Assembly: GCF_000746025.2 (NCBI RefSeq)
Contig: NZ_CP045798.1
Location: forward strand, 1,784,501 to 1,848,500
Direction of reading: 5' to 3'
Source: Thermanaerosceptrum fracticalcis
Lineage (GTDB): Bacteria; Bacillota; Peptococcia; DRI-13
DNA: 64,000 nt
Of the stretch, positions 33,514-42,327 are shown one piece after another (the first letter of the stretch is position 1; each line of letters begins with the position of its first letter). A model generated the notes under the pieces. It saw nothing but the letters and a program-made list of their open reading frames with translations, did no database searches and was not told where the DNA came from. The position numbers and the translations under genes are program-made.

Positions 33514-34188
33514 TTATACCTTTACCCTGTCCTGATATGATTTCCATTGGTTAAGAACAAAGATCATCCCCAGGGAAATACCCATAATTACCAGCATATA
33601 AAACAAGGCCTTAGAAGTATCACCAGCTTCCACAGCAAAATAAATGGCTACGGGTGCAGTTTGGGTCTTGCCTGGGAGATTACCTGCCAACATTAAGGTA
33701 GCTCCGAACTCTCCCAGTGCCCTGGCAAAGGAAAGAATTGTTCCTGCCGCAATACCCGGCCACACCAGAGGTACAGTAATACGCCAGAAGATAGTCCATT
33801 CACTGGCCCCTAAAGTCCGGGCAGCGTTTTCAAGGTTGGGGTCGACCTGCTCAAAAGCTCCCCTGGCTGTCTGGTACATGATGGGAAAAGCAACAACCGC
33901 AGCAGCAATCACTGTTGCCTGCCAGGAAAAAATAATGGTTTTCCCCAGTTTTAATAAAACACTTCCAATAGGACCATTCTTCCCAAATATCAACAAAAGA
34001 ATAAACCCGACTACAGTAGGGGGGAGGACAAGAGGGGCAATGAATAACCCATCGAGGATGCTTTTTAGCCCCCCTTTATACCCAGCCATCCAGCGGGCAG
34101 TCGCTATCCCCAGGAAAAATGTGATTACAGTGGCTGTTGAGGCAGTTTTAGCAGAAATCCATAAAGGAGACAAGTCTAAGCTAGCCAT
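33514..34188 (-). CDS. modB: Molybdate ABC transporter permease
   Basis: 224-residue membrane protein with five to six spans and the inner-membrane EAA loop AARTLGASEWTIFWRITVPL that would dock onto ModC. Start MASLDLSPLWISAKTAS is typical of ModB. AAGGGG precedes the ATG, 20 bases after modA. Without an intact ModC beside it, it must borrow an ATPase encoded elsewhere or be idle. Confidence 0.92.
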   Translation of the reverse strand: MASLDLSPLWISAKTASTATVITFFLGIATARWMAGYKGGLKSILDGLFIAPLVLPPTVVGFILLLIFGKNGPIGSVLLKLGKTIIFSWQATVIAAAVVAFPIMYQTARGAFEQVDPNLENAARTLGASEWTIFWRITVPLVWPGIAAGTILSFARALGEFGATLMLAGNLPGKTQTAPVAIYFAVEAGDTSKALFYMLVIMGISLGMIFVLNQWKSYQDRVKV

Positions 34189-34208
34189 TCTAAAACCCCT
34201 TTAATGAT

Positions 34209-34994
34209 TTATTTAGTCTTGACAGTAAAACCGTATTTTTCAAAGACAGCCTTTGCTTTATCACTTGCTAAGAAGCTAATAAAACTTTGAGCTTGCTCCA
34301 TATTCTTACTACTTTTAATTGCCGCTATAGGATAAACAACAGGAGCATGAGACTTCTCGGGAGCAACAGCCGCTATCTGCACCTTGTGAGAGATTTTGGC
34401 ATCTGTTTGATAAACAATACCTGCCTCCACGTTTCCAGTCTCAACATAAGTCAAAACCTGACGTACATCCTTGGCTAAGACTAGTTTCGATGCTATCTGG
34501 TTCCAGATACCAAGGGAGGTTAAGGCATCCTGGGCGTATTTCCCAGCAGGGACAGACTCCGGAGCACCGATAGCAATTTTCTGCACTTCTTTTTTCCCAA
34601 GGTCCTCAAAAGAAGTTATGAGCCGTCTATCCTTAGGAGTAACCAAAACAACCTTGTTTTCCAGAAGATCTTTTCTCGTGTCTTTGACAATTAAATCTTT
34701 CTTTTGTAGTTCGTCCATCTGTTTAGGGGCTGCTGAAATAAAAATATCAGCGGGAGCCCCTTGTTCTATTTGCTGTTGTAAAGCACCCGATGCACCAAAG
34801 TTATATGTAATTTCCACTTTTGAGTTTTCTTTGGCATAAATTTCTTTGATTTCTTCCATCGTATCCTTTAGACTGGCAGCAGCGGACACCGTTAATGCTC
34901 CTGGCTTTGTTGCTTTCGCAGTACAACCAACACCAAAGATAAATGTGCTAAAGATAAGTGCAAGTAAGGCTAAAACAGACACAACTTTTTTCAT
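34209..34994 (-). CDS. modA: Molybdate-binding lipoprotein
   Basis: Periplasm-side (outer face) solute-binding protein that captures molybdate or tungstate. The ATG at 34994 has GAGGAG 9 bases upstream; the ATG at 35003 is too near the ribosome site. A signal peptide ends with GVGC, the probable lipidated Cys. The mature part LTVSAAASLKDTMEEI, FGASGALQQQIEQGAPADIFISA is the classic ModA anion-binding start. 261 residues from this start. Confidence 0.92.
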   Translation of the reverse strand: MKKVVSVLALLALIFSTFIFGVGCTAKATKPGALTVSAAASLKDTMEEIKEIYAKENSKVEITYNFGASGALQQQIEQGAPADIFISAAPKQMDELQKKDLIVKDTRKDLLENKVVLVTPKDRRLITSFEDLGKKEVQKIAIGAPESVPAGKYAQDALTSLGIWNQIASKLVLAKDVRQVLTYVETGNVEAGIVYQTDAKISHKVQIAAVAPEKSHAPVVYPIAAIKSSKNMEQAQSFISFLASDKAKAVFEKYGFTVKTK

Positions 34995-35014
34995 AAGTAC
35001 CATCTCCTCATTAA

Positions 35015-35344
35015 TTAACTAAAATGCTTGGCAAATAATTGTTGTAAAGCTTGGTCAGCCTCTTCCATAAAAGAGCTGTATTTTCTCAGCATGTTTTTTC
35101 CTTCTTCGGTTAAGTAAGAACCGCCCCCTGACATACCACCCGTTTCTCGATGAATTAAGGCCATGCCCAGTCTCTCTTCCACCATATTTATGATTTTCCA
35201 AGCCTTACTATAGGAGATGTTTAATTCTTTTGCAGCTTTATTCAGTGAACCAAAAACTTCAACATGCTTAAGAATCTCATAGGGGCCAGTGCCAAAGGCT
35301 TTCCCCTCGTCCACCTCAAGCCAAAGCTTGTACCTAAGTTTCAT
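35015..35344 (-). CDS. modE: ModE-type winged-helix regulator, DNA-binding domain only
   Basis: 109 residues from the ATG at 35344 (AGAGGT upstream); the frame runs to 35437 without family similarity. LRYKLWLEVDEGKAFGTGPYEIL and GSLNKAAKELNISYSKAWKII form the LysR-like winged helix of ModE, and GGMSGGGSYLTEEG the wing. The C-terminal molybdate-binding TOBE domains are absent, so ligand sensing must come from elsewhere or the protein senses nothing directly. It heads the mod operon. Confidence 0.85.
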   Translation of the reverse strand: MKLRYKLWLEVDEGKAFGTGPYEILKHVEVFGSLNKAAKELNISYSKAWKIINMVEERLGMALIHRETGGMSGGGSYLTEEGKNMLRKYSSFMEEADQALQQLFAKHFS

Positions 35345-35360
35345 ATAACTACCTCTCATT

Positions 35361-35382
35361 ATTTTCATATAAACATAACGAT
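35361..35382. promoter_or_regulatory. Possible ModE half-site
   Basis: CATATAAACATAACGAT contains the E. coli ModE half-site spelling ATAACGAT and, on the left, an imperfect partner, about 20-38 bases before the modE start. Suggestive of autoregulation, but short and imperfect. Confidence 0.3.
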
Positions 35383-35477
35383 GTCTAAAAAAAATAGCCC
35401 ATTTGATGGCAGAAAAATAAAATCCAATTCTAGACAATAGTAATTATATTACATGAAAAGATTATGAACAACAGTTA

Positions 35478-35693
35478 TTAAGTTATAATGGTTAGGAAGT
35501 TCTTTACAAGAAACTCTATGCCCTTCACAGGATTAGGCACTTTAACCCCTAAGACTTGTAGAAGGCTCAGTATGAAAGCCCCTAGTAAGAACATCAAAAA
35601 AACTATAAGTTCCCGCCAATATTTCTTTTGTATAAGGCCCGGCACTTCAAATAGGGCAATGCCTACAAAAGCTGCGATCAACAAGACAATCAC
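35478..35693 (-). CDS. Small two-helix protein at the end of the ger operon, candidate D-subunit
   Basis: 71 residues with two hydrophobic helices (IVLLIAAFVGIALFEVPGLI and LIVFLMFLLGAFILSLLQVL) joined by a basic loop, then a short tail. The GTG start has AAGGAG 7 bases upstream and lies 2 bases after the gerB stop. Several Bacillus ger operons carry such small D genes that modulate receptor activity; by place, size and topology this is one. No sequence motif proves it. Confidence 0.65.
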   Translation of the reverse strand: MIVLLIAAFVGIALFEVPGLIQKKYWRELIVFLMFLLGAFILSLLQVLGVKVPNPVKGIEFLVKNFLTIIT

Positions 35694-35695
35694 TT

Positions 35696-36796
35696 CTATG
35701 CTCCTTTCGCTTTTTTTGGTACCTCCCGTATCATAGCAATAATTAGTGAAAGAAGAGGTAGTCCAACTTCAAAGGGAAGACTGTAAAAAGGATAGATATT
35801 AAAGGCAAAAAACATATTTTCTATATTACTGTCAAACTGCAAGATACTCAGGCTGACCATCATAGCGCCAATAGGAAATACCAGGGGCAGATAGGAACGT
35901 AAATTTAATAATTGGGCCATACCCAGTACCGTTCCATAATAGAGGACGGAAATTTTCAAGAACCCCATAGCTAACAGGTTAACAGCCACTACAATTTCCA
36001 GCCTGGTTATTACTTTTCCTACTTCAATTAAGCGTACTGTTTGATAAGAAGGATAAACAGAAATGTTTTTGGTAATTCCCAGGACAGCTGTATCTCGTAC
36101 TGCAGCTATTACCAGGAGTATACCGGCAATGATTAAAGCCATTATGGTAGATGTCTTGGCCTGTTTTACCTTATTTAAAAAGGCCATTACCATAAGAAAG
36201 GCCACTGTTTCACCAAAGGGAAAAGTAGCTGCAGCATGGCTGGCCTTTAAAAATTCCTTTAAAGGAAGGTCGAAAACAGGTAAAAAATTGACAAACTCCA
36301 TGTCTTTCAGGAGTAAAATTGTCGTACCTAAGATCATAAAAGCTGTGAAGGATATTAATATTAAACTGCACCGGCTTATTACTTCTATCCCGTTTCGTAC
36401 CGCCGAGGCACAGATTAAGGCAACAAGGATTATAAATACCACCATAGGAGTTTCCGGGTAGATTATAGCAGTAAAAAAATCCCCAAAGTTGCGCAAAACT
36501 AAACTAGCCAGGTGGAAGAAAAACCATAAGTAACTTAAAGAAATTACCTTACCTAAATAGGGGCCGTAAATGATATCATTAAATTGGACTAAGGTCTTAC
36601 CGGGGAACCTCATAGCCAGGGTTGTAAAAACTAGCGCAAAGACCAGGCCTTCGCCCAGGCCCGCTAAAATGGCCAGCCAGGCATCATGTTTGGCTGCTTG
36701 ACCGGGGCTCAAGATTACGGAGGAACCCAGAGTAAACCCTGTGATTAAAAAGGTTAACTGGGACCTGGATATTTTACCTCCTTCAAGCTTCATCAT
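35696..36796 (-). CDS. Spore germination receptor B subunit (GerAB/GerKB family)
   Basis: 366-residue integral membrane protein of the APC-like endospore germination permease family, with about 10 spans. Start GGKISRSQLTFLITGFTLGSS and the WLAILAGLGEGLVF region are typical. It forms the nutrient-sensing channel with the A and C subunits in the spore inner membrane. AGGTGGG precedes the ATG. Confidence 0.92.
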   Translation of the reverse strand: MMKLEGGKISRSQLTFLITGFTLGSSVILSPGQAAKHDAWLAILAGLGEGLVFALVFTTLAMRFPGKTLVQFNDIIYGPYLGKVISLSYLWFFFHLASLVLRNFGDFFTAIIYPETPMVVFIILVALICASAVRNGIEVISRCSLILISFTAFMILGTTILLLKDMEFVNFLPVFDLPLKEFLKASHAAATFPFGETVAFLMVMAFLNKVKQAKTSTIMALIIAGILLVIAAVRDTAVLGITKNISVYPSYQTVRLIEVGKVITRLEIVVAVNLLAMGFLKISVLYYGTVLGMAQLLNLRSYLPLVFPIGAMMVSLSILQFDSNIENMFFAFNIYPFYSLPFEVGLPLLSLIIAMIREVPKKAKGA

Positions 36797-36806
36797 TAAG
36801 ACCCAC

Positions 36807-37988
36807 CTATTCCGGTTTAGCTGGTTTTGTCGTTATGCCTGATTTGCGCAATTTAGCATTTACTATTACCGTTACTTCAATGTCCGGGAAAAAATCATCC
36901 CAGTGGTCTTCTATATCTTTCCACAGCTTAGGATATTTTCTGTGTACAGCCTCACCAAAGCCAAAAATATCCGTGTTAAGTTCCTGCGCTTTTTTTAAGG
37001 CGGCCTTCACTTCACTGCGAATAGCGGCAGCCTGTTTCCTTTCCAGGTTCATCCATGCTGACAGTGATGTTAAATCTTCAGAGCACATTTGGCTGCCTAA
37101 ATTTCCTTCTTCATCAACTTTTACCGTAATATGTATTTTATTATCCTTTATTTCCGGGATAATTTTACTGCGGGCCCGGATAATTTCCAAGCTTGCTTTG
37201 CCTTTACCGCCAGGACATTCCACAACAATAATACCGCTTTTTATTTCATTGATGACCCAGAGAAGGCCCCGGGTCTCTGTCTTGTCAAGATAACCCACCA
37301 ATTTGTCTCTTTTGAAAACTGCCGTTCCTGTAAGAATGGCTGTTTTTTCTTTTCCCTGGCCTGAGACCTCAATAAGCGAGGCTACCGGTGCCGTGGTTTT
37401 ACTCATCAAACGGGTCAAAAACTCGTGCATCTTCACAGCACTTGCTTCCGATGTGGCGGCCCGGGCTTCGATTAAATGGGAAATACTGATGGCAGGTACT
37501 TTTTCTAATTCTGCTTTTGTTTCTAAAATTTCACTTGCTGTACCTTTGGTAACTAAAATCCAAATCAGGCGACGGGGCTCGGGGTCACGGTCAAGAAAAT
37601 CGAGATATTCTTGCACTCCTTCTTTAGCGACATCCTGGCTAAATATAACAATTTCATTATGCGGAAAAAATAACTTACGACTTGACTGGTGGGTAATTGC
37701 CCTTATTGTATCGAAGATGGTATCTCCTGTGGCCGATACATTCCAGTAAGGTTTTTGTCCATCACCGCCTCCTCCACTACCACCCCCTGCTTGAGGGACT
37801 TTCATCTCCCCCGGTTTAATGATTTGGGCTGTTATGCGAATTTTACCGGGTTCCTCAGCTTTATCAAGTGCTAGACCAGAGACAATGGCTAAAGTATTTA
37901 ACTCCCGGCGGTTCCAACAGCCGCCTATAATCAGTATTATAAGCAATAAAACCAATATTTTGCTAAGTAAACTACCAGGTTTTATCAT
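36807..37988 (-). CDS. Spore germination receptor C subunit, lipoprotein (GerAC family)
   Basis: 393 residues from the ATG at 37988 (GAGGTG upstream); the frame extends to 38045 but that part lacks a ribosome site. A lipoprotein signal ends LIIGGC, then WNRRELNTLAIVSGLALDK, the hallmark of Ger(x)C proteins. A Gly-rich stretch (QAGGGSGGGGDGQ) is unusual in the first domain. It lies between the A and B genes, an A-C-B order known from clostridial ger operons. Confidence 0.92.
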   Translation of the reverse strand: MIKPGSLLSKILVLLLIILIIGGCWNRRELNTLAIVSGLALDKAEEPGKIRITAQIIKPGEMKVPQAGGGSGGGGDGQKPYWNVSATGDTIFDTIRAITHQSSRKLFFPHNEIVIFSQDVAKEGVQEYLDFLDRDPEPRRLIWILVTKGTASEILETKAELEKVPAISISHLIEARAATSEASAVKMHEFLTRLMSKTTAPVASLIEVSGQGKEKTAILTGTAVFKRDKLVGYLDKTETRGLLWVINEIKSGIIVVECPGGKGKASLEIIRARSKIIPEIKDNKIHITVKVDEEGNLGSQMCSEDLTSLSAWMNLERKQAAAIRSEVKAALKKAQELNTDIFGFGEAVHRKYPKLWKDIEDHWDDFFPDIEVTVIVNAKLRKSGITTKPAKPE

Positions 37989-38037
37989 AGAACACCTCAA
38001 GACAAAATTTCCGTGTAGGCCTGTAATGGGCAACCAG

Positions 38038-39636
38038 TTACTCATCTTTTTTGGGAGGATGGGGCATTAACCCCCATTCTTGCCGTTGGTAATCATGCCA
38101 GCCAATGGTACGGGGACGGGTGAGCATGGCCCACATAGGTACTCTAAAAAATACGTCTTTCACGTCGCCAAGACTTAAGGGAGCCAAAGGTGAGAAATAG
38201 GGAGTGCCAAAAGACCTTAAAGCACACAGGTGGATTAAAACACCCATTAATCCAATCATAATGCCGAAGGCACCCAGGAATCCGGCCAAAACGGTAAAGA
38301 TTAGGCGAAGGAGAGCGGCCACATCAGACTGGGAAGGAACCACAAAGGAAGCTATAGCTGTTAAAGCTATGACAATAACCATGGGGGCACCAATAAGCCC
38401 GGCTGATACAGCGGCCTCACCGATTACCAAAGCCCCTACGATGCTTATGGCTGAACCAACAGGGCGTGGTAAACGGACGCCCGCTTCTCGCAGGATCTCA
38501 AATACTGTTCCCATAATAAGGGCTTCTGCTACTGCAGGAAAAGGAGTACCTTCCCTGGCCGCTGCCATGGTGATTAATAAGGGTGTGGGGATTAATTCCT
38601 GGTGAAAGGTTGTTAAAGCTACATATACTGCTGGGGCTGTGATAGTTATAAAAAAAGCCAGGAATCTCAGCATTCTAACAATGCTTGCATAATAAGGACG
38701 AGAATAGTAATCTTCCGCGGTTTGAAAGCTTTCGATAAAAACCATCGGTACAGTTAGCACCATAGGAGTACCGTCAACCAGGATGGCCACCCTCCCTTCC
38801 AGTAGTTTTGCCGCAATAACATCAGGTTTCTCACTGTTAGCAACTGTCGGAAAGGGAGAAAAAGGGGCATCTTCAATAAATTGTTCAATATAACCGGACT
38901 CCAGGATGGCATCCGTCTTAATCCTCTTTAAGCGGCCCTTCACTTCCTCTACAAGCCGCGGATTTACTACCCCCTTTAAATAGGCAATACAAACATTGGT
39001 TTTGGTTTTTTCACCTAATTGCAGCGTTTCAATAATAAAATTAGGGTTGCGAATTTTGCGCCGTAACAGGGTTGTATTGGAACGTAAGGTTTCGGTGAAG
39101 CCTTCCCGGGGTCCTCTTACCACGGCTTCAGTCTTAGGTTCTTCTACGCTGCGGGATTCCCAGCCTTTGGTACTAATAACCAGAGCTTCGTGGAAACCAT
39201 CTATCAACAAAATAGTATCTCCGTATAAACAGTCATTAACCGCTTCATCTAGAGAAATAACTTTTTTAACCTCTCCCACGGAAAGCATTGTTGTTCGGAT
39301 AATTTCAATATTAATTGTTACCGATAATTCTTGGGGACTGAACAAGTGGCTGTCGTACATCAAAGGCTTAATGATACTTTCATTAATTATAGCTTTATCT
39401 GTCATGCCATCCAGAAAGATAAGAGCGGCATTAATCTTTTCTTCGTAACCAAAACTGAATTCGCGTATAATAACATCACTACTCGTACCTAAAATGTTTC
39501 GTAAAACTTTTAGGTTCTGTTTAAGGTCACGGGAAATGTTAGCTTGAGATAGTTTTGAGGAAGTACCGTCCTGTTCATGATAATTTGCGTTAAACATTTG
39601 CCAAAAATGAAGTTTTTTAAATATATGACGAAACAT
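38038..39636 (-). CDS. Spore germination receptor A subunit (GerAA/SpoVAF family)
   Basis: 532 residues from the ATG at 39636, which has GAGGAG 6 bases upstream; the longer open frame to 39909 is not supported. Soluble N-terminal domains with SSDVIIREFSFG and the family block ETLRSNTTLLRRKIRNPNF, then about five transmembrane spans. EGRVAILVDGTP and ITAPAVYVALTTFHQELIPTPL belong to the conserved GerA core. First gene of the A-C-B-D operon. Confidence 0.92.
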   Translation of the reverse strand: MFRHIFKKLHFWQMFNANYHEQDGTSSKLSQANISRDLKQNLKVLRNILGTSSDVIIREFSFGYEEKINAALIFLDGMTDKAIINESIIKPLMYDSHLFSPQELSVTINIEIIRTTMLSVGEVKKVISLDEAVNDCLYGDTILLIDGFHEALVISTKGWESRSVEEPKTEAVVRGPREGFTETLRSNTTLLRRKIRNPNFIIETLQLGEKTKTNVCIAYLKGVVNPRLVEEVKGRLKRIKTDAILESGYIEQFIEDAPFSPFPTVANSEKPDVIAAKLLEGRVAILVDGTPMVLTVPMVFIESFQTAEDYYSRPYYASIVRMLRFLAFFITITAPAVYVALTTFHQELIPTPLLITMAAAREGTPFPAVAEALIMGTVFEILREAGVRLPRPVGSAISIVGALVIGEAAVSAGLIGAPMVIVIALTAIASFVVPSQSDVAALLRLIFTVLAGFLGAFGIMIGLMGVLIHLCALRSFGTPYFSPLAPLSLGDVKDVFFRVPMWAMLTRPRTIGWHDYQRQEWGLMPHPPKKDE

Positions 39637-39659
39637 AACGCTCCTCGTTTTCTCAGGAT

Positions 39660-39695
39660 TCCACCTTCTAGGTAGTTTTACTAGAAGTAGGTGGA
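39660..39695 (-). promoter_or_regulatory. Leader hairpin before the ger operon
   Basis: TCCACC-TTCTAG pairs with CTAGAA-GTA-GGTGGA around a 9-base loop, a stem of about 12 pairs with one bulge, 24 bases before the gerA start. It may influence translation of the forespore message; no sigma-G promoter could be fixed confidently. Confidence 0.45.
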
Positions 39696-39817
39696 AATAT
39701 GTATAGAAGGAAGAACGATTGGAGGATGAGGATATAGCATAGTAAGACATTTTTTCATTCTGGAAAGGCTTTATTTCACGGAATGTCTTTAGCCCAAAAC
39801 AAATATTTTCTTTAACT

Positions 39818-40492
39818 TTAGCCTCCCGTAACTGTGACGATGAAATTCTTTTTTTCTTTTGCTCTATAGAGAGCTGCATCAGCAGTTTTAATGAATTGTT
39901 CTGTGCCAATATCTGCCCCTTCTTTTATCGAGGTTATGCCGATACTCACAGTAATTTTGCAAGTAATATTTTCATAAGAAAAAAGGTGATTTTCTACTAT
40001 CGTTCTAATCCTATTGGCAATTTTAAAAGCCTCTTTGACATCAGTTTGGGGAAGAATTACCATAAATTCTTCCCCGCCCCATCGGGCAATTATATCGTTT
40101 TTTCTTGTATTGCTTTGCAGAATATCGGCGAACTGCTGTAAAACCTGATCGCCTGCTATATGCCCGTATGTGTCATTTATACTTTTGAAATCATCTATAT
40201 CTATTAAAATTAATGAGACTGGAGCTTTAGATTTTAGTTCTGACAGTTTTGTATAAAAATATTTCCTGTTGCGCAGGCCAGTTAGCGAATCAGTATGTAC
40301 CTGTTGGTGCAGTTTTTTAATGAAGATGCCACAGATTGTGCTAATTACCACCTGGATTATTACAAACGGCATCCATACCGCCAGACCTTGATTATGGTTG
40401 TAATGTCTATCTATCAAAAATGCGATAAGCCATAAGATCAGCCCACCTGACAATAAAATAACAGGAGCATATTTATACATCTTCTCTTTCAT
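39818..40492 (-). CDS. Membrane diguanylate cyclase (GGDEF domain)
   Basis: 224 residues from the ATG at 40492 (GGGTGG upstream). Two N-terminal transmembrane helices without a sizeable sensor, then a complete GGDEF domain: TDSLTGLRNRKYF, IDIDDFKSINDTYGH, and the active-site RWGGEEF. The RKND five residues before it is the RxxD product-inhibition site. It should synthesise c-di-GMP. The start overlaps spo0E by 20 bases, so the two are co-translated. Confidence 0.92.
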   Translation of the reverse strand: MKEKMYKYAPVILLSGGLILWLIAFLIDRHYNHNQGLAVWMPFVIIQVVISTICGIFIKKLHQQVHTDSLTGLRNRKYFYTKLSELKSKAPVSLILIDIDDFKSINDTYGHIAGDQVLQQFADILQSNTRKNDIIARWGGEEFMVILPQTDVKEAFKIANRIRTIVENHLFSYENITCKITVSIGITSIKEGADIGTEQFIKTADAALYRAKEKKNFIVTVTGG

Positions 40493-40649
40493 TGAAACCA
40501 CCCTTTTGGCCTTCACCTTCACGAAAATACTCAACAATATATTTATCGATTTTTTGGCTTATTTTTAAGAGAATTTCTTTGCTCATGTTCATATTTGCTG
40601 CATTATTAAGGATATTTCTTGCTATTTCTATTTTATCTTTTATATTCAC
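40473..40649 (-). CDS. Spo0E-like aspartyl-phosphate phosphatase
   Basis: About 58 residues if the GTG at 40649 is used (CGGAG/GGGAGAG nearby); the frame extends to an ATG at 40682. ILLKISQKIDKYIVEYFRE matches the Spo0E signature (S-x-x-[LI]-D-x-x-I-x-x-Y). Such proteins dephosphorylate Spo0A and hold back sporulation. Coupling to a diguanylate cyclase would link c-di-GMP and the sporulation decision. Confidence 0.8.
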   Translation of the reverse strand: MNIKDKIEIARNILNNAANMNMSKEILLKISQKIDKYIVEYFREGEGQKGGFNEREDV

Positions 40650-40792
40650 TCCGTTCACTCTCCCAAAAATAACCACAATCATAATTCTACATCAAATATT
40701 GGCATGTTGCAAACAATAAATGTATGCACATTGCAAATTCATCTATGGTTTAAAGTTAGATAAAGTATTTTAAAGTAGGGAGTGAACGAGAA

Positions 40793-41182
40793 ATGGAGAG
40801 AAATGTGGAGATAAATAACAAGGCTATCGGGCAAAGAATACGGGAAGAGAGAGAAAAACTCGAACTTTCGCGGGAAGAGTTTGCAGAAATTATAGAACTT
40901 TCAGATTACTACGTCGGGCAACTGGAACGGGGAGAGCGGCAAATGAGTCTCCCCGTTTTAGTGAAAGTCGCCAATTGTTTACATGTATCTTTAGATTACC
41001 TTATTTTCGGGAAAAACGCTTGTAATGCTTATTATGTTCACGATGCCCGTAATACTTACGATACTTTTGATAGTAACAAAGACACAGAGATAAATGATTT
41101 ACTTAACAAATGCTCGCCAAAAGAATTAGAGTTAGTCAAAAAGCTTATAAAAACTATCCTTCCTTATATGGGCAAGAACTAA
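40793..41182 (+). CDS. XRE-family helix-turn-helix regulator
   Basis: 129 residues: an N-terminal HTH_3 domain (IGQRIREEREKLELSREEFAEII..YVGQLERGERQMSLPVLVKVA) and a short helical C-terminus. GGAGTG precedes the ATG. Divergent from spo0E; two TTGCAAA words (40709 and 40731), 22 bases apart in the shared 140-base gap, might be operator half-sites. Confidence 0.88.
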   Translation: MERNVEINNKAIGQRIREEREKLELSREEFAEIIELSDYYVGQLERGERQMSLPVLVKVANCLHVSLDYLIFGKNACNAYYVHDARNTYDTFDSNKDTEINDLLNKCSPKELELVKKLIKTILPYMGKN

Positions 41183-41217
41183 AGTAGCTATTTTATTCAT
41201 AGTGTCCACCTTGAAAA

Positions 41218-41251
41218 CTAAAGGATGAGGGTATAATATAACCTCATCCTT
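41218..41251. terminator. Terminator after the XRE gene
   Basis: AAAGGATGAGG / CCTCATCCTTT stem with a 10-base AT-rich loop followed by TTTTT on the plus strand. Confidence 0.8.
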
Positions 41252-41405
41252 TTTTGGCAATCTATATTTATAATCGCTTTTATATAAACCAGTAAGCAAA
41301 TCGATATGCTTACCAAGTTAGCGCTTAAAAGCGTTTTCGTTATCAGCCCAACCAAGTTATTATCCTGTTGTACCAAAAGGACATCTATCCCCCATACCCG
41401 TTTTA

Positions 41406-41762
41406 TCATAGATCTATGGACTTGCTAACTTGAAGTATTATATTTACCTGTGCCTTTATAATCATCGATTCGTTAGCAATCTTGCCACCTTCCTCCAAAA
41501 TTAATGTAACAAGTTTTTCCTGCGGCAACATATTGAGAAGCACTTTTCTTATAACGATAGCCTCAATTGCAGCATGGTCAACCCCTATAATTTCATATTG
41601 TTCTGGTGATAAAATATCCACCATCCTTCTTGCGGCTTCTGGACCTATAGGAGCTTTTTTCCCAACGAGCAAAACATCCTGCATCGGGGGCATTTCAAAT
41701 TCAGATAATCGCATTGTTATTTCCGCTTTTTTCGTACTTTCTATGCATGTATCCATATTCAT
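41406..41762 (-). CDS. Hypothetical protein
   Basis: Not recognised. About 118 residues from the ATG at 41762 or, with better spacing to AAGGTGG, 41756. Sequence features: EMPPMQDVLLVGKKAPIGPE, then a helix-rich region with AAIEAIVIRKVLLNMLPQEK and a final beta-rich stretch. No signal peptide or membrane helix. It is alone on its strand between an XRE gene and a remnant-like region. Confidence 0.55.
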   Translation of the reverse strand: MNMDTCIESTKKAEITMRLSEFEMPPMQDVLLVGKKAPIGPEAARRMVDILSPEQYEIIGVDHAAIEAIVIRKVLLNMLPQEKLVTLILEEGGKIANESMIIKAQVNIILQVSKSIDL

Positions 41763-41873
41763 ACCACCTTCCAAGTAATTCAAAAAATATATTATCATAT
41801 TCTATCTAATTTTTCTATCTTTATAAAGTACGAGCCTTTTGCATAATTGTTGAGGTGTTGTCCAACAAAGGTT

Positions 41874-42122
41874 TCAAATGACAGAAAAAAGGACTTCACC
41901 CCAAAATGGAGAAGATTTCAAGTGACAAAACCCAAATTTCCCTAAAGGAGTGAAGTCACTTGTATATTCTCCAAAACATTGAGCTTCATCATATAATTCT
42001 AATTCACCTTTAAACTTTACTGTAACATTGATTGATTTAGGCGGAGGATTTGGCACTCTCCATTTATGCATGTATAATGTACTCTTCTCACCTGCTTCGT
42101 TATCGGCCCATTTATAACTCAT
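41874..42122 (-). CDS. Short hypothetical, possibly a gene remnant
   Basis: 82 residues, MSYKWADNEAGEKSTLYMHK..., not recognised. No ribosome site is visible. Its last codons overlap an imperfect inverted repeat built of GACTTCAC and GTGAAGTC. It may be the end of a decayed gene whose upstream part lies in 42123-42300. Confidence 0.3.
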   Translation of the reverse strand: MSYKWADNEAGEKSTLYMHKWRVPNPPPKSINVTVKFKGELELYDEAQCFGEYTSDFTPLGKFGFCHLKSSPFWGEVLFSVI

Positions 42123-42327
42123 TTCGCTGCTACCGCAAAAATAAAATGTTCTTTAACAGCCATGATACCCATCATTAATTTTTTTATTCTTTAATCATTT
42201 TTAGTATATAATTCTCCGTATCCTGGAAATATTCCTTTTGAATTCCAGCTTACAGCATTAAGTTTTTTCAACAATTCTTTATGTTTTTCCTGCATTATGC
42301 CAAAGGGATAGGCTCAAGGATAAATGA
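42123..42327. other. AT-rich region with possible gene remnant
   Basis: Part of a 332-base gap without a supported gene. On the minus strand a 34-codon frame (42191-42295, MQEKHKELLKKLNAVSWNSK...) without a ribosome site precedes the weak 82-residue frame, so both may be pieces of one dead gene. Confidence 0.3.

Noticed and set aside
39637-39909. 91-residue N-terminal extension of the GerA subunit
   Set aside because: It spans a hairpin leader, has no ribosome site, and GAGGAG precedes the ATG at 39636.
41218-41409. 63-codon minus-strand frame overlapping the end of the hypothetical gene at 41406 as ATGA
   Set aside because: No own ribosome site, its end lies inside a terminator stem and no family features are seen; coupling alone is weak support.
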